Of a stretch of 64,000 bases of DNA, positions 36,779 through 49,385 are shown in pieces. The stretch spans positions 1,315,870 through 1,379,869 of the forward strand of contig JAYKAV010003143.1 of NCBI GenBank assembly GCA_035582835.1. Direction: 5' to 3'. How positions within the stretch are numbered: position 1 is the stretch's first letter; the number at the start of each line of letters is the position of its first letter. This stretch comes from Phoebastria nigripes (taxonomy: Eukaryota > Chordata > Aves > Procellariiformes > Diomedeidae). The notes under the pieces are model-generated. The model saw nothing but the letters and a program-made list of their open reading frames with translations, had not been told where the DNA came from and made no database searches. A program made the translations under genes and the position numbers.

Positions 36779-39554
36779 CTGAGATGTCACTAGTGGACAA
36801 GTAAAAACGATATAGATGTCAAGGCTGAGAAAAGGCAAATATATGGGGGAAGAGGAGCTAAGCCAAACTGTAGGGAAGTGCGTAAGGCAATAGGCTCTGA
36901 CTGCCAATGCTGGCCACTCAACTTTTCCTATGGTGAGCCACAGGCTGTGCTTGGGAGTCTTCAGACCTATAATAAGGCCCCAGTCTTTCCATAATTTTCC
37001 TTTCTCACCTCTCTCATATCCTTTTAAATCTATATTTATAACATATTTTTTTAAAGGGGTGAGAGAAAGGAACAGGCAATCAATTGATCATTAATCTCCC
37101 ATCTTACTGTCAGAAAGGAAAACAGTCTTTCGACAGAGTTAATTTAATTATTTTTATGGGAGACTTAAATCTCATTAAGAGCATTATTTAGTAACAGAAA
37201 ATCCCCAGGAGTGGAGGCACTGGAAGGCAAAACTAAGCCTGTCTTCAGCTGAGCATTCCCGGCTCTCCTGGCTGGGTGCTCTCTGCTCCTTGAACAGGGC
37301 TTGTGCAGCCATTGCCACCTCACTTCCAGGGACAGAAATCACACCAGCAGAACAAAAAGAGAATGGGGTGCTTGAAAACGAAGCAGCAGAAAGTGGATGT
37401 AATTTAAAAGCCACGTAAGAAGTCTCATCCGCCTGATAGTAAGTTAATTTGCTTTAGCTGTCTGAAATCATGGTCTACTTTGTGTGGATCTTCTCTTGAA
37501 AGGCTTGGATCAACTGTTAATTGATTAACTGTTAACTGAATGTATGACTATCTGGTGCACCTATTCCTGGTATCCTTAGGCAGGTAACAAAGGAAAAACA
37601 GCAAATGCTATCTGGACAGATTTTGCTTAGATAATACCATTCACTTCAAATGAGAATTGGCTGCTTTCCAAGAGGCCATAACAAATAGAAACTCTTACTC
37701 AGCCTCTCCTAGAAGATAGACATTTTCACTGAGGCATAGCAAAACAACAGAGATTTAAAATGTGAAGAGAGTGGCTGAAGTATGAAAGGGCTTTTTCAGC
37801 ACGTGCACAGCTTTCTCTCAGGATGTGAAGTAGCAGCTAACTGGAACAGTAGTGTGGAGGTCCATACCTTTTTTAAAAAAAAAAATTAATTTCTTCTAAT
37901 CTGGCTGCACCGGGTACCACCCCTTTGCTGCTGTGTCGTGACAGTCAGTGAGTTTGGTAGNACATGAACCATTTTGTCACTCAGCCCATAATGAGACGCT
38001 AGGTGGTGTCACACAGATGGTTGGCATTGGGCCCAAGCTGAGAAATGGCCCAAAGCAATGTCGCCAAGAACAAGTTTAGCACCTCCACTGATGGGAAATG
38101 CTTCTAGGTGCTACAACTCTAGAGTGTTTAAAAGCTCAGATGCCTGTTGAGGTCAACGTATGTGTAAAAGACAACAAAGAAGCTGCAAGTTCTGGGTTGC
38201 TTGGAGTCCTGGTAACACAGAAGCGACGACATCCTCCCGTCTGCCAAGGGAGACTTGACATGGACATCCATATCTACATCCTTTGAACATTTGCATTGCA
38301 AGGGATGAAGTGCGCGGGGAAGGCATGGGGGCAGTGGGGAAGCACGGCTGCATCCTGTTAGTGTCTAGTGGCTAAGCACAGAAAAGCAGAGACATAAAAA
38401 GAGGAGTAATGTGTATGAATAAACTCTTCTGGAGGAAGAAACCTCTGCCTGGAACCTGGCCCTCATGACAAATCCTTAANCCATAATGCTTGCCTCAGCC
38501 TTGTTCCAGAGCTGGGTTTATTGACCTAAAATGCTAGGCACATGCGAGAGTGTTTAAGAGAGGCATGTGCTTCATGTCACACTTATCTTTTAGAACAGGA
38601 AAAAGGAGGACAATTGGTTTTCCTCCATGTTTCAGTTTCAGCCAAAATCTGAAAGGAATAATAGAATAGTATCTAGGTCTGCTCCTTTAGGCAGTTTTTA
38701 TGCTAGATAAAATTCAAACCAGAAACTATCCTACCATAAAAACAAATGCAGAAAGATAAAAACTTTGTAGCAGAAAGTGGAAAATGATGGTTATATACTG
38801 GATTTCCCCATCGCTATTTGAGTATNGGTATGAAAGTCATGAACAAAAAGAAATTGAGCTATAACATTTGGAGCTGGACTGACCGTGCTGAAAGTTTTGA
38901 TTTGGGCCCCAAACTTCTGGGTTGCTAGTAAAGAATATCTCAAGACTGAGAAAATCTCACACTGAAAGAATGTGAGATCAGGTCAGCGAGGGAACACTTC
39001 CTCGCCATGGCATGAAANGTTGAATCTGGAGGTATGAACCGATTCAAACGCAGAGGTGAATCGGGATCGGAGTGATATCAAAGCAAGACGTGTTTTCTTC
39101 AGAAACAGTTGCCATGCTGAAGCTTTCTGCTCACTATTTTTAATATGAAGAAACTGAGCTGAAATCCAAAGTTATTATGTTTGGTTTATTAATTTACTCT
39201 GTTTGCTCAACCTCATACATCAGGAATTTCAGAGCATCACCAGAAGTACAGATGTCAGCAGCTGGCAGCCAGTGATTTCTGGCTGCTCAGAGGTNATTTT
39301 TCTCTTGGATTCCCTCTGTGAAAAGTTTGAAATTCACCGTTGAACAATATCGCATTTCATGCCTGCTTGCTACTTCAGGTCCAGGAACTAAATTTCCTCC
39401 AAAGAGTGTAACAGTGAAAGTCAGAGAGGCTGTTTGCTTTTTGATGTTGGATGGTTCCTACGTATGACTGCAGTGCCATAAACTGTTTGTACCTGTGATC
39501 AGATCACACATCATAACATAACTACCTCTCACTTACACTGCTGCCTACTAATGG

Positions 39555-39574
39555 AAAAAAAAAAAAAAAAAAAA
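39555..39574. repeat. A20 homopolymer
   Basis: Twenty consecutive A, followed by TAGGAACAACATGG. The upstream 200 bases do not resemble a retrocopy that I know. Confidence 0.85.
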
Positions 39575-41587
39575 TAGGAACAACATGGTTAATTTTTTTT
39601 TCAAAATAGGAGGTTAACAATTAAAAAACAATTACTGATTTTGGATTTCAAAGCAACATTTTGTGCTGATTTTATTTTTACTCGCAAACACTGGGTTGCT
39701 AGATACTCCCAAAGAAATCTTTTTCATCCCTGTGTTATCACTTCATTACATTTATGTACTTGGAGCTTAGCTTGAACTGTGTAAGATCGAACAGCAACAA
39801 TGGTGCTCTGCTCCACATTTCAAGTTAGCTACAAGGTTAGGAAGTTTTGCGTTTGAAGGAAGTGAATCTGGCTTATGAGAAAAAAGGAAAGTTGGACTTA
39901 AAAAAGGTTATTCTAGTACACATTGAATAATTTAGAAAATATGAGCAGTTGATGCCATAGACATGGAAATGAACGAGAAACCTCTCAGAAAGGCTACAGG
40001 TCTTGCTTGTGCTGCTCTAGTAGTGAGCAATAAGGCAAGAACACACAAAAAAATTACTAAACTTTGGTATATAAAAAAAAGAAAAATTGTGCTTTTAGTG
40101 GAAGACATACTGTCTTTCCTAAAGCACTGCTACTGAAAAATTCAGCCTTGCAAGAAGCTCACACTGGATGTCAGTGCCACATAAACTCATTTTCTTGCCC
40201 TGGGGCAGGAGAGACTGAAGAACGGGAGGGCTGCAGTGAGCATAAGGCAGATCCGCAGATACCTTCTGTGTCTGACCAGCAGCTGTGCAAACCCCCTTTG
40301 TTTGGGGAATAAAGCACTCAGCTGGGACCAAATCATACAGCTCGCTCAATAGTTCTTGCAGTAGCATATCTATGAACTGCCTTGTACACAGGGGTANGCT
40401 TTAAGTGTACATGTATGAAAACGATCTTGCTTTATATTAATATATTTCACTTTAAAACAAACATGGAGCTTTTATTGTGCTTTACAAGCAGAAGTAAAGC
40501 ACTATTTTACTGCCATTCTAACTACAGCCCAAAGTTTAAATGTCTTACCCTAAACACGAAGTATGTCTGTGTGTCTAGAGTGAAGACCCAGGAATGACTG
40601 CTAGCTCCCAATATAAAGTTCTTTTCACACTGAAAATCTATGAACAAATACCCATTGAGTGTACCAGAGGTCTGTGATTTCACCCAGACAGAAATTTAAT
40701 AGAGATATTTCATCTGTTCTGGAGACATATATTTTAAAGCAGCAACATTATAATTATGAAATTGATTTTTTTCAAAAGGTGAGAAAATCCATGGCCACTT
40801 TTCTGACATTTAACCGAAGAGCTCATCATGCAGATGAACTTAATAGTATGGTGTTATGCGCTGATCATTTGAGTTATTGCTGATGAGCATATTCTACTGT
40901 CAACAATAATTAATCAGTTAGCTCAAAAAAGTTAGTATACAGTGTTTTTCACCTCCAATAAATCAAGCTGCGTAAAAACATAAACATACAAGAGAATGTT
41001 TATAGATGGAAACTCTGACCTACGGCTTTAAACAGACTCAGACCACCAGAGTTTTGTCCTCTTGTGATTCACGTGCCCTATGGAAACGGTTGGCTGCATG
41101 GCGCTGGTGACTCCTCAGAGCAAATCCCGAGCAAAGCCCTTTGCGGCAGGAATCTTTAGCAAGGAGAGTGACATCTGACATGGCAACGATGCGTCTTATG
41201 CTAGCAACGAATTCTTGGACTCAAAAGGGCAACACTGCTCAGTAGTTGCCCCGATAACTTCCTGACATAATAATAAGCATTTGTGAGTGGCTACACAGAC
41301 AAATGCCCACGATTCGTTTCTTAGCAGCGGCACTCATTCCAGCAGAAGTTTTTAACTAAAAGGACAACAAAAGTAATGGAGCTTTTTTCCTACAGCTATT
41401 GGTTGGGTGCTAGGGATGAATGGAAGAGGAAAATTAGGGAAAGGCCTGTAGCAATCAACTAAACTAAGCTGGTGAAGTCAGAATAGACATTATTTCAATG
41501 GGGAAACAGCTTCCATCCAAGCAGCATAAAACCAGTTTTGCAATTNAAGTAATACAAAGTGCACAAAACAGCAACAAAAGATTATGC

Positions 41588-41604
41588 TTTTTTTTTTTTT
41601 TTTT
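41588..41604. repeat. T17 homopolymer
   Basis: Seventeen consecutive T. Short open frames on both strands read through it as Phe or Lys runs, which marks those frames as spurious. Confidence 0.85.
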
Positions 41605-42540
41605 CAACTTCCCTTGCAGTGGGCCAATTAACCCCCCTGAAGGAGGTGGCAAGCTCAGGGTTTCAGACCTTCAGCGTTGCATTAACAGGAAGAGAAGGGG
41701 AAGGAGAGATGGGACACAGTTGGCGAGTCCATTTAACACGTCCTTACAACTTTACTTGAAAAATACCATGAATGCATTTTAAGAAAATATGTATTTGTAT
41801 TTCCCACTGGAGCATAGCTTATACAGAGTGTTTCATGACACACTTCCATCAAAGCAAATCAACCCTAAGCAGAGGAAATCTATCTGAGAGATTTTGCCAG
41901 CTAATTTGAGATTCACTGTGAGGTGACTTCTGAGGCACAAGCGTCCACTGTGCTCTTCTGTCAGAGCTCCTTGATGCAAAAAAGTGATCTGGTGGAAGCG
42001 TNCTGGTCCTGATTTTCTCAGATAGCACAGCTCACAGCCGTGGATATCGATTTAAACCAGTAGCTGGTTTTGAAAGCTTCATGCTACCTTCCGGACCTAT
42101 GTGAGTTAACAGCANTAAAGGTGATTTGCTTGAATTGGTCTTTTATACATAGCCATTAGACCCTCCCACAGAAAGCTTTAAAACCGTTGTGAACATCTTA
42201 GTCTTAGCCCAGTAAATCAAAAGGACATTCTGAGTTTTAAAATATATGCTCTCTCATAATAAAAACTCCAAGATAGTATAGCAACTTCCTCCTCTGTGTA
42301 AGCATGCGGCTTGTAGTGATCTGCTTTAGAGGCTGAAGTTCAAGACTTAGTCAGCATCTTGCTGACATTATAAACGACAGCGAAATAGTGGTTAGATGGT
42401 ATAACAAGTATATATGTATACATATTAAATCACATCTACAAGCTATATTTGTATGAATATATTGCTGTTGAAGAATAACATTTGTGTTTCCTAGGGTTTT
42501 TTGCATGTGATGTTACATAATAGAAATAGGTAGAAATAAA

Positions 42541-42616
42541 TATAAAAAGAAAAAAAAAAAAAGCAAAAATATAAAAATATATTTAAAATACTGGTAAAAA
42601 GAAAAGAAAAAGGAAA
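42541..42616. repeat. A-rich low-complexity tract
   Basis: About 75 bases made almost only of A with scattered G and T, including a 13-base A run. It lies about 170 bases left of the CpG cluster at 42.8 kb. Confidence 0.7.
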
Positions 42617-42787
42617 TTCCCTGGATAACGGGCTACCTCAGTGCATAGAGAGAATGCGTGTTTTTTCAATGGGCCTTTCAGCCTATTAAGGAAAATTTTC
42701 ACATCGAGTATCTCACCCCACTCCAAAGTTCACAAAAACCATTCCCATCAACTTTGGCCAAGGGTGGAAGCAGGCCCAGACTTGTTG

Positions 42788-42969
42788 CGTGGGCAGCAGC
42801 TTTGGGTGAGGATGGGCGCACGCAGGTGCAGGGGACCCCCCGTTGGCTGCTGGAGCGGAGGGGTGAGCTGGGACCCTGGCTGCCCGGCCACCGGCACCCT
42901 GCTGACGGCAACGGCGGCGGCACGGGCGCCTGCCTGCCCACACTGGGCTGCGGTGCCGGTCGCCAGCCG
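42788..42969. other. Compact CpG-rich, GC-rich island
   Basis: By hand count there are about 17 CpG in roughly 180 bases, with strongly GC-rich sequence (GGCAACGGCGGCGGCACGGG near 42906), between an A-rich tract and ordinary AT-rich DNA. Open frames of 151 and 128 codons (+) and about 87 codons (-) cross it because stop codons are rare; none has a known domain. It is slightly too short for formal CpG-island length criteria. It could be a small promoter, a first exon of an unplaced transcript, or a GC-biased patch. Confidence 0.5.
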
Positions 42970-45900
42970 AAATCACNAGCTCATTTTTTTGCTCTGGCAG
43001 AGCTCTGTGTCCTTTGGTCCACTTACAGAAACATATATAGGTGACTACGGAGTCTGTAAAAGCTGTTTACATGACTTTTACGACTTTGTTTTTTAATGGA
43101 AATGGTATATTCTGTCGTTTTGGTCGAAAAGGCCCAAACATTTACTTTGGAAAGAAATCATAAGGAGCCAGAGCTGCCACTGAAATGTAACAAAGATAAA
43201 CATTACTTTATGGTAATTAATTGATAAGGCATATAAAAAAGTTTCAAACAAAAAAAAAAAATCTTGTAAGCCTGAGGTAATTTCTTTTATTTCTCTGCCA
43301 TGAATTCGCTCTTTATCCTTCGTACAGGGAGAGAACAAGTGGATTCATTTTGGTCTCTGGCACAACGTACATGTTATAAACACTACTTTTTTACGGCCTC
43401 TTTAGCTCATTAAGGTATCAAAAGTTTCACTAGACTTCATTCTGCGTAGGATGCTGGGCACTGTTGGACATAGGACGCTTGGCAGAGGCTTCTCGTGTTT
43501 TACTTGCCAAACCTCTAATGAGAAGTTTGCCTTTGAAGTTTTTGCCTACTTGCTGTAGGACCACTCTGTCCTGTGGTAATCCCATTTCCAACCAAAAAGC
43601 TTAACTAGGAAGATTTTTGACCCATCTAACTCTTGGAGACAGAGATTGTGTAGCCTTATGTCGGAAAAAAAAATACGACACACTGATTAATCTGATTCCT
43701 GTGTCAGCAAATGGGTGGGTTGTTGCTTTTTCAGCAGCTGTCCACAGTGGAAAACATAGCTCTAAATCAGTCGGTGAAATTCGTTTCCTTGTTCCTTATG
43801 CTCTTAAAAAGGAGCAAGTGAGAAAGCCAGGTTCATATCTACACCCTAGAAAAATCTAGCAAGAGTTTCATCACGGTGAGGCAGCTTTTTACAGTCATGA
43901 CAGAGCACTGAAATGATGATCTTGGAATCAAGCTTAATGGACATATATGGATTACAATTTGGATCAATATTCCATATTTTTCAAGAGAAAGCTTTTTATT
44001 AGGCTGTTAACAACCAAGTTTCAAATATCCCTGGCCTGGAAATGAATAGTGGTATTTCATACTTTGCCAAAAGCTGGGGAAAGTGGTTGGTCTTTGCATG
44101 TACTATGAAGATATCCAGGAAGACGAGGTTTTTGAATGAATTTGTTCTTGAAACCCAACAAAGAACCCTTTGGTGACCCATACTAGAGACTAAAGCACCA
44201 TCACATTGCCAGAACAAAATTCACAAGTCAGCTCACTTAAAGGAAATTCAGCTCGGGTGTCCCTATTTACTTACCCATGCAAACTGTTATTCTGTTGTTT
44301 TGTGCTGGAGATCTGGACCACTGCTCATAGTGTGGCTGTCAGATACAAGGAATTGCAGTCCGTGAAGAGTAGACTGCAGTTATCCAAGGAAAAGGAAAGA
44401 AATGTGGTATTACGTGGGACCATCTGAAAGCCCTCGAACAGGATAATTGGTTAGTAAACCTTATGAATTGATTATTCCTTCTCCATTCTGCTTGGCCTTT
44501 AATAGAAATTCTATCAATTTCTCCCTTAACCATCTTTTCTTCTTTCTTCTGTTGTGCTCCCCATCTCTTTTCAAAGCCATTTCATTCTTTTTTCAAACTC
44601 TTTTAAGTCTCACTCTTTCTGCAACATGGTTTGATTTACTGAATATCAACTTATTTTTATGCTTCTGGATATTGTCATGTTGAAACTTACTAAGGATCCG
44701 TCCTGTTGTTATGTGAGATTGTTGTATCTATATTTAGATTTTTTACTTTCATAGTATTTGAATGTCTTGGCAAAAAATCAATTTTGTAATAAGAGTTATT
44801 CAGAATTACTGGACGATGGCAGGCAGGTAAAGACTCGATTGTTTAAAATGAAGAGATTTTTGTTGAATAAGGAAAAGGTTTTGTGCATTGTATCTTGAGT
44901 GAGTTTGCCATGAGGTTTTTTTCCAGGTGTTGAGTATGGAGCCTTTGGATATTTGCTTTCTGAACATGCTCAACAGCTGAGGCCTCTACGAGATTTCTTC
45001 ATTTAAAGAACAAAACCTAAGGCTCCTATTGTCCTGATCACCGTCTTTCAGAGAACAGCAAGCATTAGGAAACTCGTATTTGAAACATCAAGTCTGTGAA
45101 ACCTGAAGAAATTAATTTAAACAATGTTCACGGCAAAGACGTATTACAAATGGAGTTTCACTAAGTTAAAGATCAAGTATTAATAAAAGTCACATGAAAC
45201 TACATGAGATGGGAACATTTTGCTGTCCGATTTATAGAGTGATAATAGAAAAATAATAATAGAAAAATAGATGTTAAAATGAAAAGGTCAAAAGTTTTGT
45301 TTGCTCTCAAATTGGTGCATAGATTGATGAACAAATTTACACAAAATCATGAAGATATACATACTGTCCTCAAAAGCTGTGAAAAACCTGTACTATAATA
45401 ATGATGCCTCTGGTGTAACAATTAACATTTTTCTGTTTTACAGACAGTTAAGACATGTGGTTACTTCTCAGTCATCACATTAACATTACTGTTTCTTCAG
45501 AGCTTTTTCTCTGGCTCCATACACTTCATGCTCTAGATAGTACAGCTCCCGGTACTTATAAATGATTTACACAGATTACACAATGCTTCATTTATGTATA
45601 AAAATTATACAAATGCACTGGAGTATGAATTGGGAAAACAGAGTCAGCTTTATGTAGTACATTTTCCAGTTTCCATAGTATTTTCCTAATTCTGTCAAGT
45701 TAATTCATGTACTGCTAGACACTTGACTTATAAACAGACTCCGATTGTTGGTTCAAGAGAATTATGATGAATGTTATTTGTTCCCCTTCATTATTACACA
45801 TTTGTAAATGGCAATAGTCATCTTCCACCAAAGGAAAAGAGTTTCCTATGACAGGAGAACCCTGGTTCTTTTCCTCAAAGCTATGTGTTTTCTTTCATGA

Positions 45901-47052
45901 AAAGTACCCTCATAAAACTTAACCATAAGAGGGAACCAAGAAGACATATGGTAGAATTTCTTAGACTGACCCTGACAGTATTTTGACAATAGCAGTACCC
46001 TGATACTATTGCTGATACAGAACTTTTTTTTTTTTTCCAGGCATATCTTTTTACCAATCCTTTCCTACTCTTCTGTTTCACCTCTCACCAGACTCAGTGA
46101 CTGACTGCACTGGACTTTATATTGCTGCCAGATGGTATTTCAGTTGAACTAGCCAAAGATTTGACCATACAGGTTATGCTGAAAAATACTGGAGGCTGTG
46201 CTCTGCTGGGATAAATAATCAGAGAGACCTGCATCCCACTACGCAAAGTAACAACCAGTGAAGGTCTTGGCAGCTGTCAGGCTCAAAAAAAAAATTTGGA
46301 AGCATATCCAAACCATTGTTAACAGAGACCAAACATTTTCCAGCTTTTCCTGGGTGGTTATTATAAAGCTGACCTCTCCCTGGGTATTTCTGCCCTCTCT
46401 TCCTCCTCTCATACAACTAGGAGCATCAGGATGCTCATCTGGCCATCAGAGCAGAAGCACCACACCCTGAACATCATCAGGACCCCAATATTCCCCTTTC
46501 TCTCCTCCAAAATGTCCTCATTCTGCTTGCACCCACCACCTGCACCTGGTAAGTTTGGTGAAAGGAGGGTCAGATGGGGAATCAGTAGAATATTTTTACT
46601 TGCAGGAAAGCATAAACAGGGTGCTGATAAATAAGACTCAAACTTGACTTTGAGACTGGAAGCTGACCTTTAGACTAGATATTTTAACATGATCTTTCTG
46701 CTTATAATTAACGCTGAACCTAATAATAAATGTAGCATACTTATTTTCCTGTGCTTAATGCCTTCACCTGATGCATATCTTCTTTCATGGTGACCACGAG
46801 CAAAGTCTCAAGCTCACCCATCAGACTTTCCCCATGCTGTGAACTCCATGGGATGGGGCAGCTAACATCACACTGCCCTCCCATTTGGCTCCTGTGGATG
46901 AGCCATCTGCAGCCAACAAGGAGAAGGCCTGTCCCATAAACAGAAACANGTATCAGATGCAATGAACAGTTCCACAGCTACATTTTCAATATATAAAAAT
47001 ATTAATTATTGGATTTTCACAGCTTACATTTGTAATTATGACCTTCGAGTTT
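42970..47052. other. Gene-free stretch, unique sequence
   Basis: Open frames stay below about 82 codons. Small repeats are A12 at 43250-43261, a 14-base tandem duplication at 45242-45269 and T13 at 46024-46036. I see no element body or exon. Confidence 0.55.
45242..45269. repeat. Perfect 14-bp tandem duplication
   Basis: The unit ATAATAGAAAAATA occurs twice with no gap and no mismatch. This is a local replication-slippage type duplication. Confidence 0.9.
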
Positions 47053-47146
47053 GGCATTTCCTGGCAGTTAATGACCTGTGAAACTCAGGTCTGGTGGTTT
47101 CACCATACCTTTTACCCCAACTAGTCATTAGCTGTCAGGAAATGCC
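47053..47146. repeat. Long inverted repeat able to form a hairpin
   Basis: The arm at 47053-47075 (GGCATTTCCTGGCAG..TTAATGAC) is repeated in inverted orientation at 47124-47146 (GTCATTAGCTGTC..AGGAAATGCC). Of 23 positions, 21 pair; the two mismatches become G-T wobble pairs in one strand's RNA. The 48-base loop contains further small inverted pairs, GACCT/AGGTC and TGGTG..CACCA (47092-47105). An arm match of this length is far beyond chance for 64 kb. It could be the terminal repeats of a small non-autonomous DNA transposon, a structured RNA or a conserved regulatory hairpin. I do not recognise the family. Confidence 0.8.
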
Positions 47147-47195
47147 CTCCCCATTGGTCATTACTCCTTAATTATGTTCATTGATTCCACCTGTG

Positions 47196-47216
47196 AAATG
47201 CACCCTGGGTGCATTT
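47196..47216. repeat. Perfect 10-bp palindrome with 1-base centre
   Basis: AAATGCACCC and GGGTGCATTT face each other across a single T. It lies 50 bases to the right of the 47053-47146 hairpin. The 10-base word ACCTGTGAAA that leads into it (47189-47198) also occurs in the hairpin loop (47074-47083), suggesting that both belong to one unit. Confidence 0.75.
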
Positions 47217-49239
47217 TAAAGCATTATAGGAGCGTGTCGATGAAAATACTAGTGATGACCTTTTTTTCTCTCTAATGGATGCTGTATGCTATTTGTATTT
47301 TTAGAGTTAAGGCTATTTCAGCTTTTTTCCATTATATAATTCTCCCCCCTCAATGGTTTATAACTGTGCAATAAAAATTCACTCAGTTTGAATCTTGGCA
47401 AACAAGGTTTTAAGTTGGGAAAAAAAGTCACTAAAGCCAAGTTGGAGTTTAAAGAGTGTAAAATATAAAGGAAACTGAATTTTCTTAAATACATTTTTGT
47501 GCTTGTATAAATGAAAAACAGATCAATTCTTCATATTCATTGAACTTTGATTGCCATACACAAAATAAGTTCACTGTTGAGTGTGTTTTCCTTGGTCCGA
47601 AAGTACAGGCATGCTAGATATATTACTTATTGTCAGACTGTGGAATGGAGAAAGGTGGTACCTAGGAAAGAAAAATAATCATATGAATAATTAACTTGAA
47701 CTTGAAATAAAGCTCAGAATATGAGGTTTTCCCAAGGTTGTCTACTTAAGTAACAAGGCAAAGCATTCATTTAAATGAAATGCAATCTATCTCCCAGTTC
47801 CAAAAACTCAGGGGCCCATTTTCCTCTCAGAAACACACAATGCATGATATATCATATTTTTATCTGATTTTTATTCACCACTAGGACATCTTCAAGGGAT
47901 CTACCTGAAGCAAGATGCTCTAATACATCTCTTGGTTGCTTTAGAAACACTTGTGAGATTGGTGACATAGACTGCAAAACAGCTGGCACCTCTGGATGAC
48001 TGCATCTAAATAGACGCAATGGCACCGTGGCAAAAAGGAAACCTGGAACACAAGATGCTGTTCACAAAACACTACTTTGCTGTGGCTAAACAAACCCCTT
48101 ATAAATGCCATGTAAGACAGATGAATTACTTTTATTTTTGATCTCAGTGACGGAAGGTGCTGTTAACAGAAAAGCATCTCAAAGTGCCCAGAATTTGGTC
48201 ATTCAGCTGCGTGAAATAGGTGAATGGTGTTTCAAAGCCAAGTCGATGAAAAGAGTCTCAGTTCGCAAACACATGAAAGATGTCTCATTTGATATCTTTA
48301 CACAGTCTGTTTTATGGCTCTTTCCTGTTTAAGTACAGAAGCTATGAGCTCTGGAGTCATTCATGAAAGGATTTTAGCTGNAATCATTGTAAATAAGTGC
48401 TAGACCAGAGGCTTAGGTAGAGTTACANAATTATTAAGCATTTAGTTCTATTAGTGATCTTCACATATGAAAAATAAATGTGACTGAGAAGGAAGATGAG
48501 GAGAAACATGAGCAGAAAGCCAAGATCTAAAGTGAACCCAGCGGTGTCAGGTCCCATACTGGACTCAGAAGTACTTCTCTTTTGAAAGATGCTCTGATCT
48601 CTCCTCTTAGTGGAACAAGTGCTCCTCTGTCCAGTTGATTGCCAATATTTTGTTTAGGACTCTCTTTATTTTCAGAGCAAAGAGGCTTTTCAGCAATCTG
48701 CACTTTACTGCTCAGCCAGTCTACAAGTCAGTTTCTGGGCCTGAGCGACCTTCACCCATCCAGTTATGAGATTAGCTGTAAATATACCTGAAATTTGTCA
48801 CTTAATCTATTACACTATGAGCAAAGATGAGCAAAGCCTGAACAGCCAGTTATCCTTTTCCCCTCATCTCAGCCTTAGCAAGCATTTTCAGTTTCATATG
48901 AAAAAAGTGACTTTCTCTTTTTTTCTTATGGTCAGTGATCAATAACGTTAGGATGCTGAAAGCTGGAAAAGAGCATGGGAAGGAGAGAGCAGCAAGATAA
49001 CTACTGTTCTGGCTACCATTCATTCCAGTATTGAAGACATACTGGCTTTTCCCACCTATTCATTTACTTGCCTTTATCACGTTATCAAGTCTCTAAAGGA
49101 GCTGTGGTCATATGGTACTTTCAATCAAAGTACTTCAGATTTGGGAAGCTGAAGAAGACTTCCTCAATGCAGTTTCATTATGCATTTCCTCTCCAAAACA
49201 ACAAGTCTTTATAAAATGCCAATGTCGAATTGAAAACTA
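47217..49239. other. Gene-free stretch, unique sequence
   Basis: No open frame longer than about 75 codons and no recognisable repeat apart from AT-rich sequence. Two single ambiguous bases occur near 48.4 kb. Confidence 0.55.
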
Positions 49240-49385
49240 TTGCTTAATGGTTAGAATAAAGGTCCAAGAATCACAGTTCCTGATTTTTACTGTTAACGTT
49301 GCACCGTTAACGTTGCCGCACAGTTGTTCTCTGGCTTTGGCAAGTCATTTACTTAGTTTCTCCTGGTTTCTAGCTTTATACTTTA
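49240..49385 (+). mobile_element. tRNA-derived SINE fragment (MIR/amniote type)
   Basis: AATGGTTAGAATAAAGG (A-box area) is followed by TCACAGTTCCTG, then GCACAGTTGTTCTCTGG, then CTTTGGCAAGTCATTTACTT and AGTTTCTCCTGGTTTC. This is the order of landmarks in MIR-like SINEs ('gtggttagag..ctctgccac..tgtgaccttgggcaagtcacttaac..ctcagtttcc'). The middle is disrupted by an 11-base duplication at 49292-49316. It is an old, non-functional copy. Confidence 0.6.
49292..49316. repeat. 11-bp direct duplication
   Basis: GTTAACGTTGC occurs at 49292-49302 and again at 49306-49316, separated by ACC. It lies where the SINE body would otherwise be continuous, so it is probably a local duplication after insertion of the SINE. 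Confidence 0.8.

Larger units (their letters stand above)
36779..42787. other. Gene-free stretch, unique sequence
   Basis: Open frames are below about 95 codons and have no motif. Low-complexity spots are an A-rich run near 37868-37886, A20 at 39555-39574, T17 at 41588-41604 and an A-rich stretch at 42541-42616. I see nothing else. Confidence 0.55.

Noticed and set aside
42641..43096. 151-codon frame across the CpG island as a gene
   Set aside because: Open frames exist in several frames and on both strands in this GC-rich stretch, and none has a known domain.
45405..45470. Antisense MIR-like piece around 'ctgttttacagacagtta'
   Set aside because: Only the 'tttacaga' word is shared and the GGCAAGTCAC core is missing.
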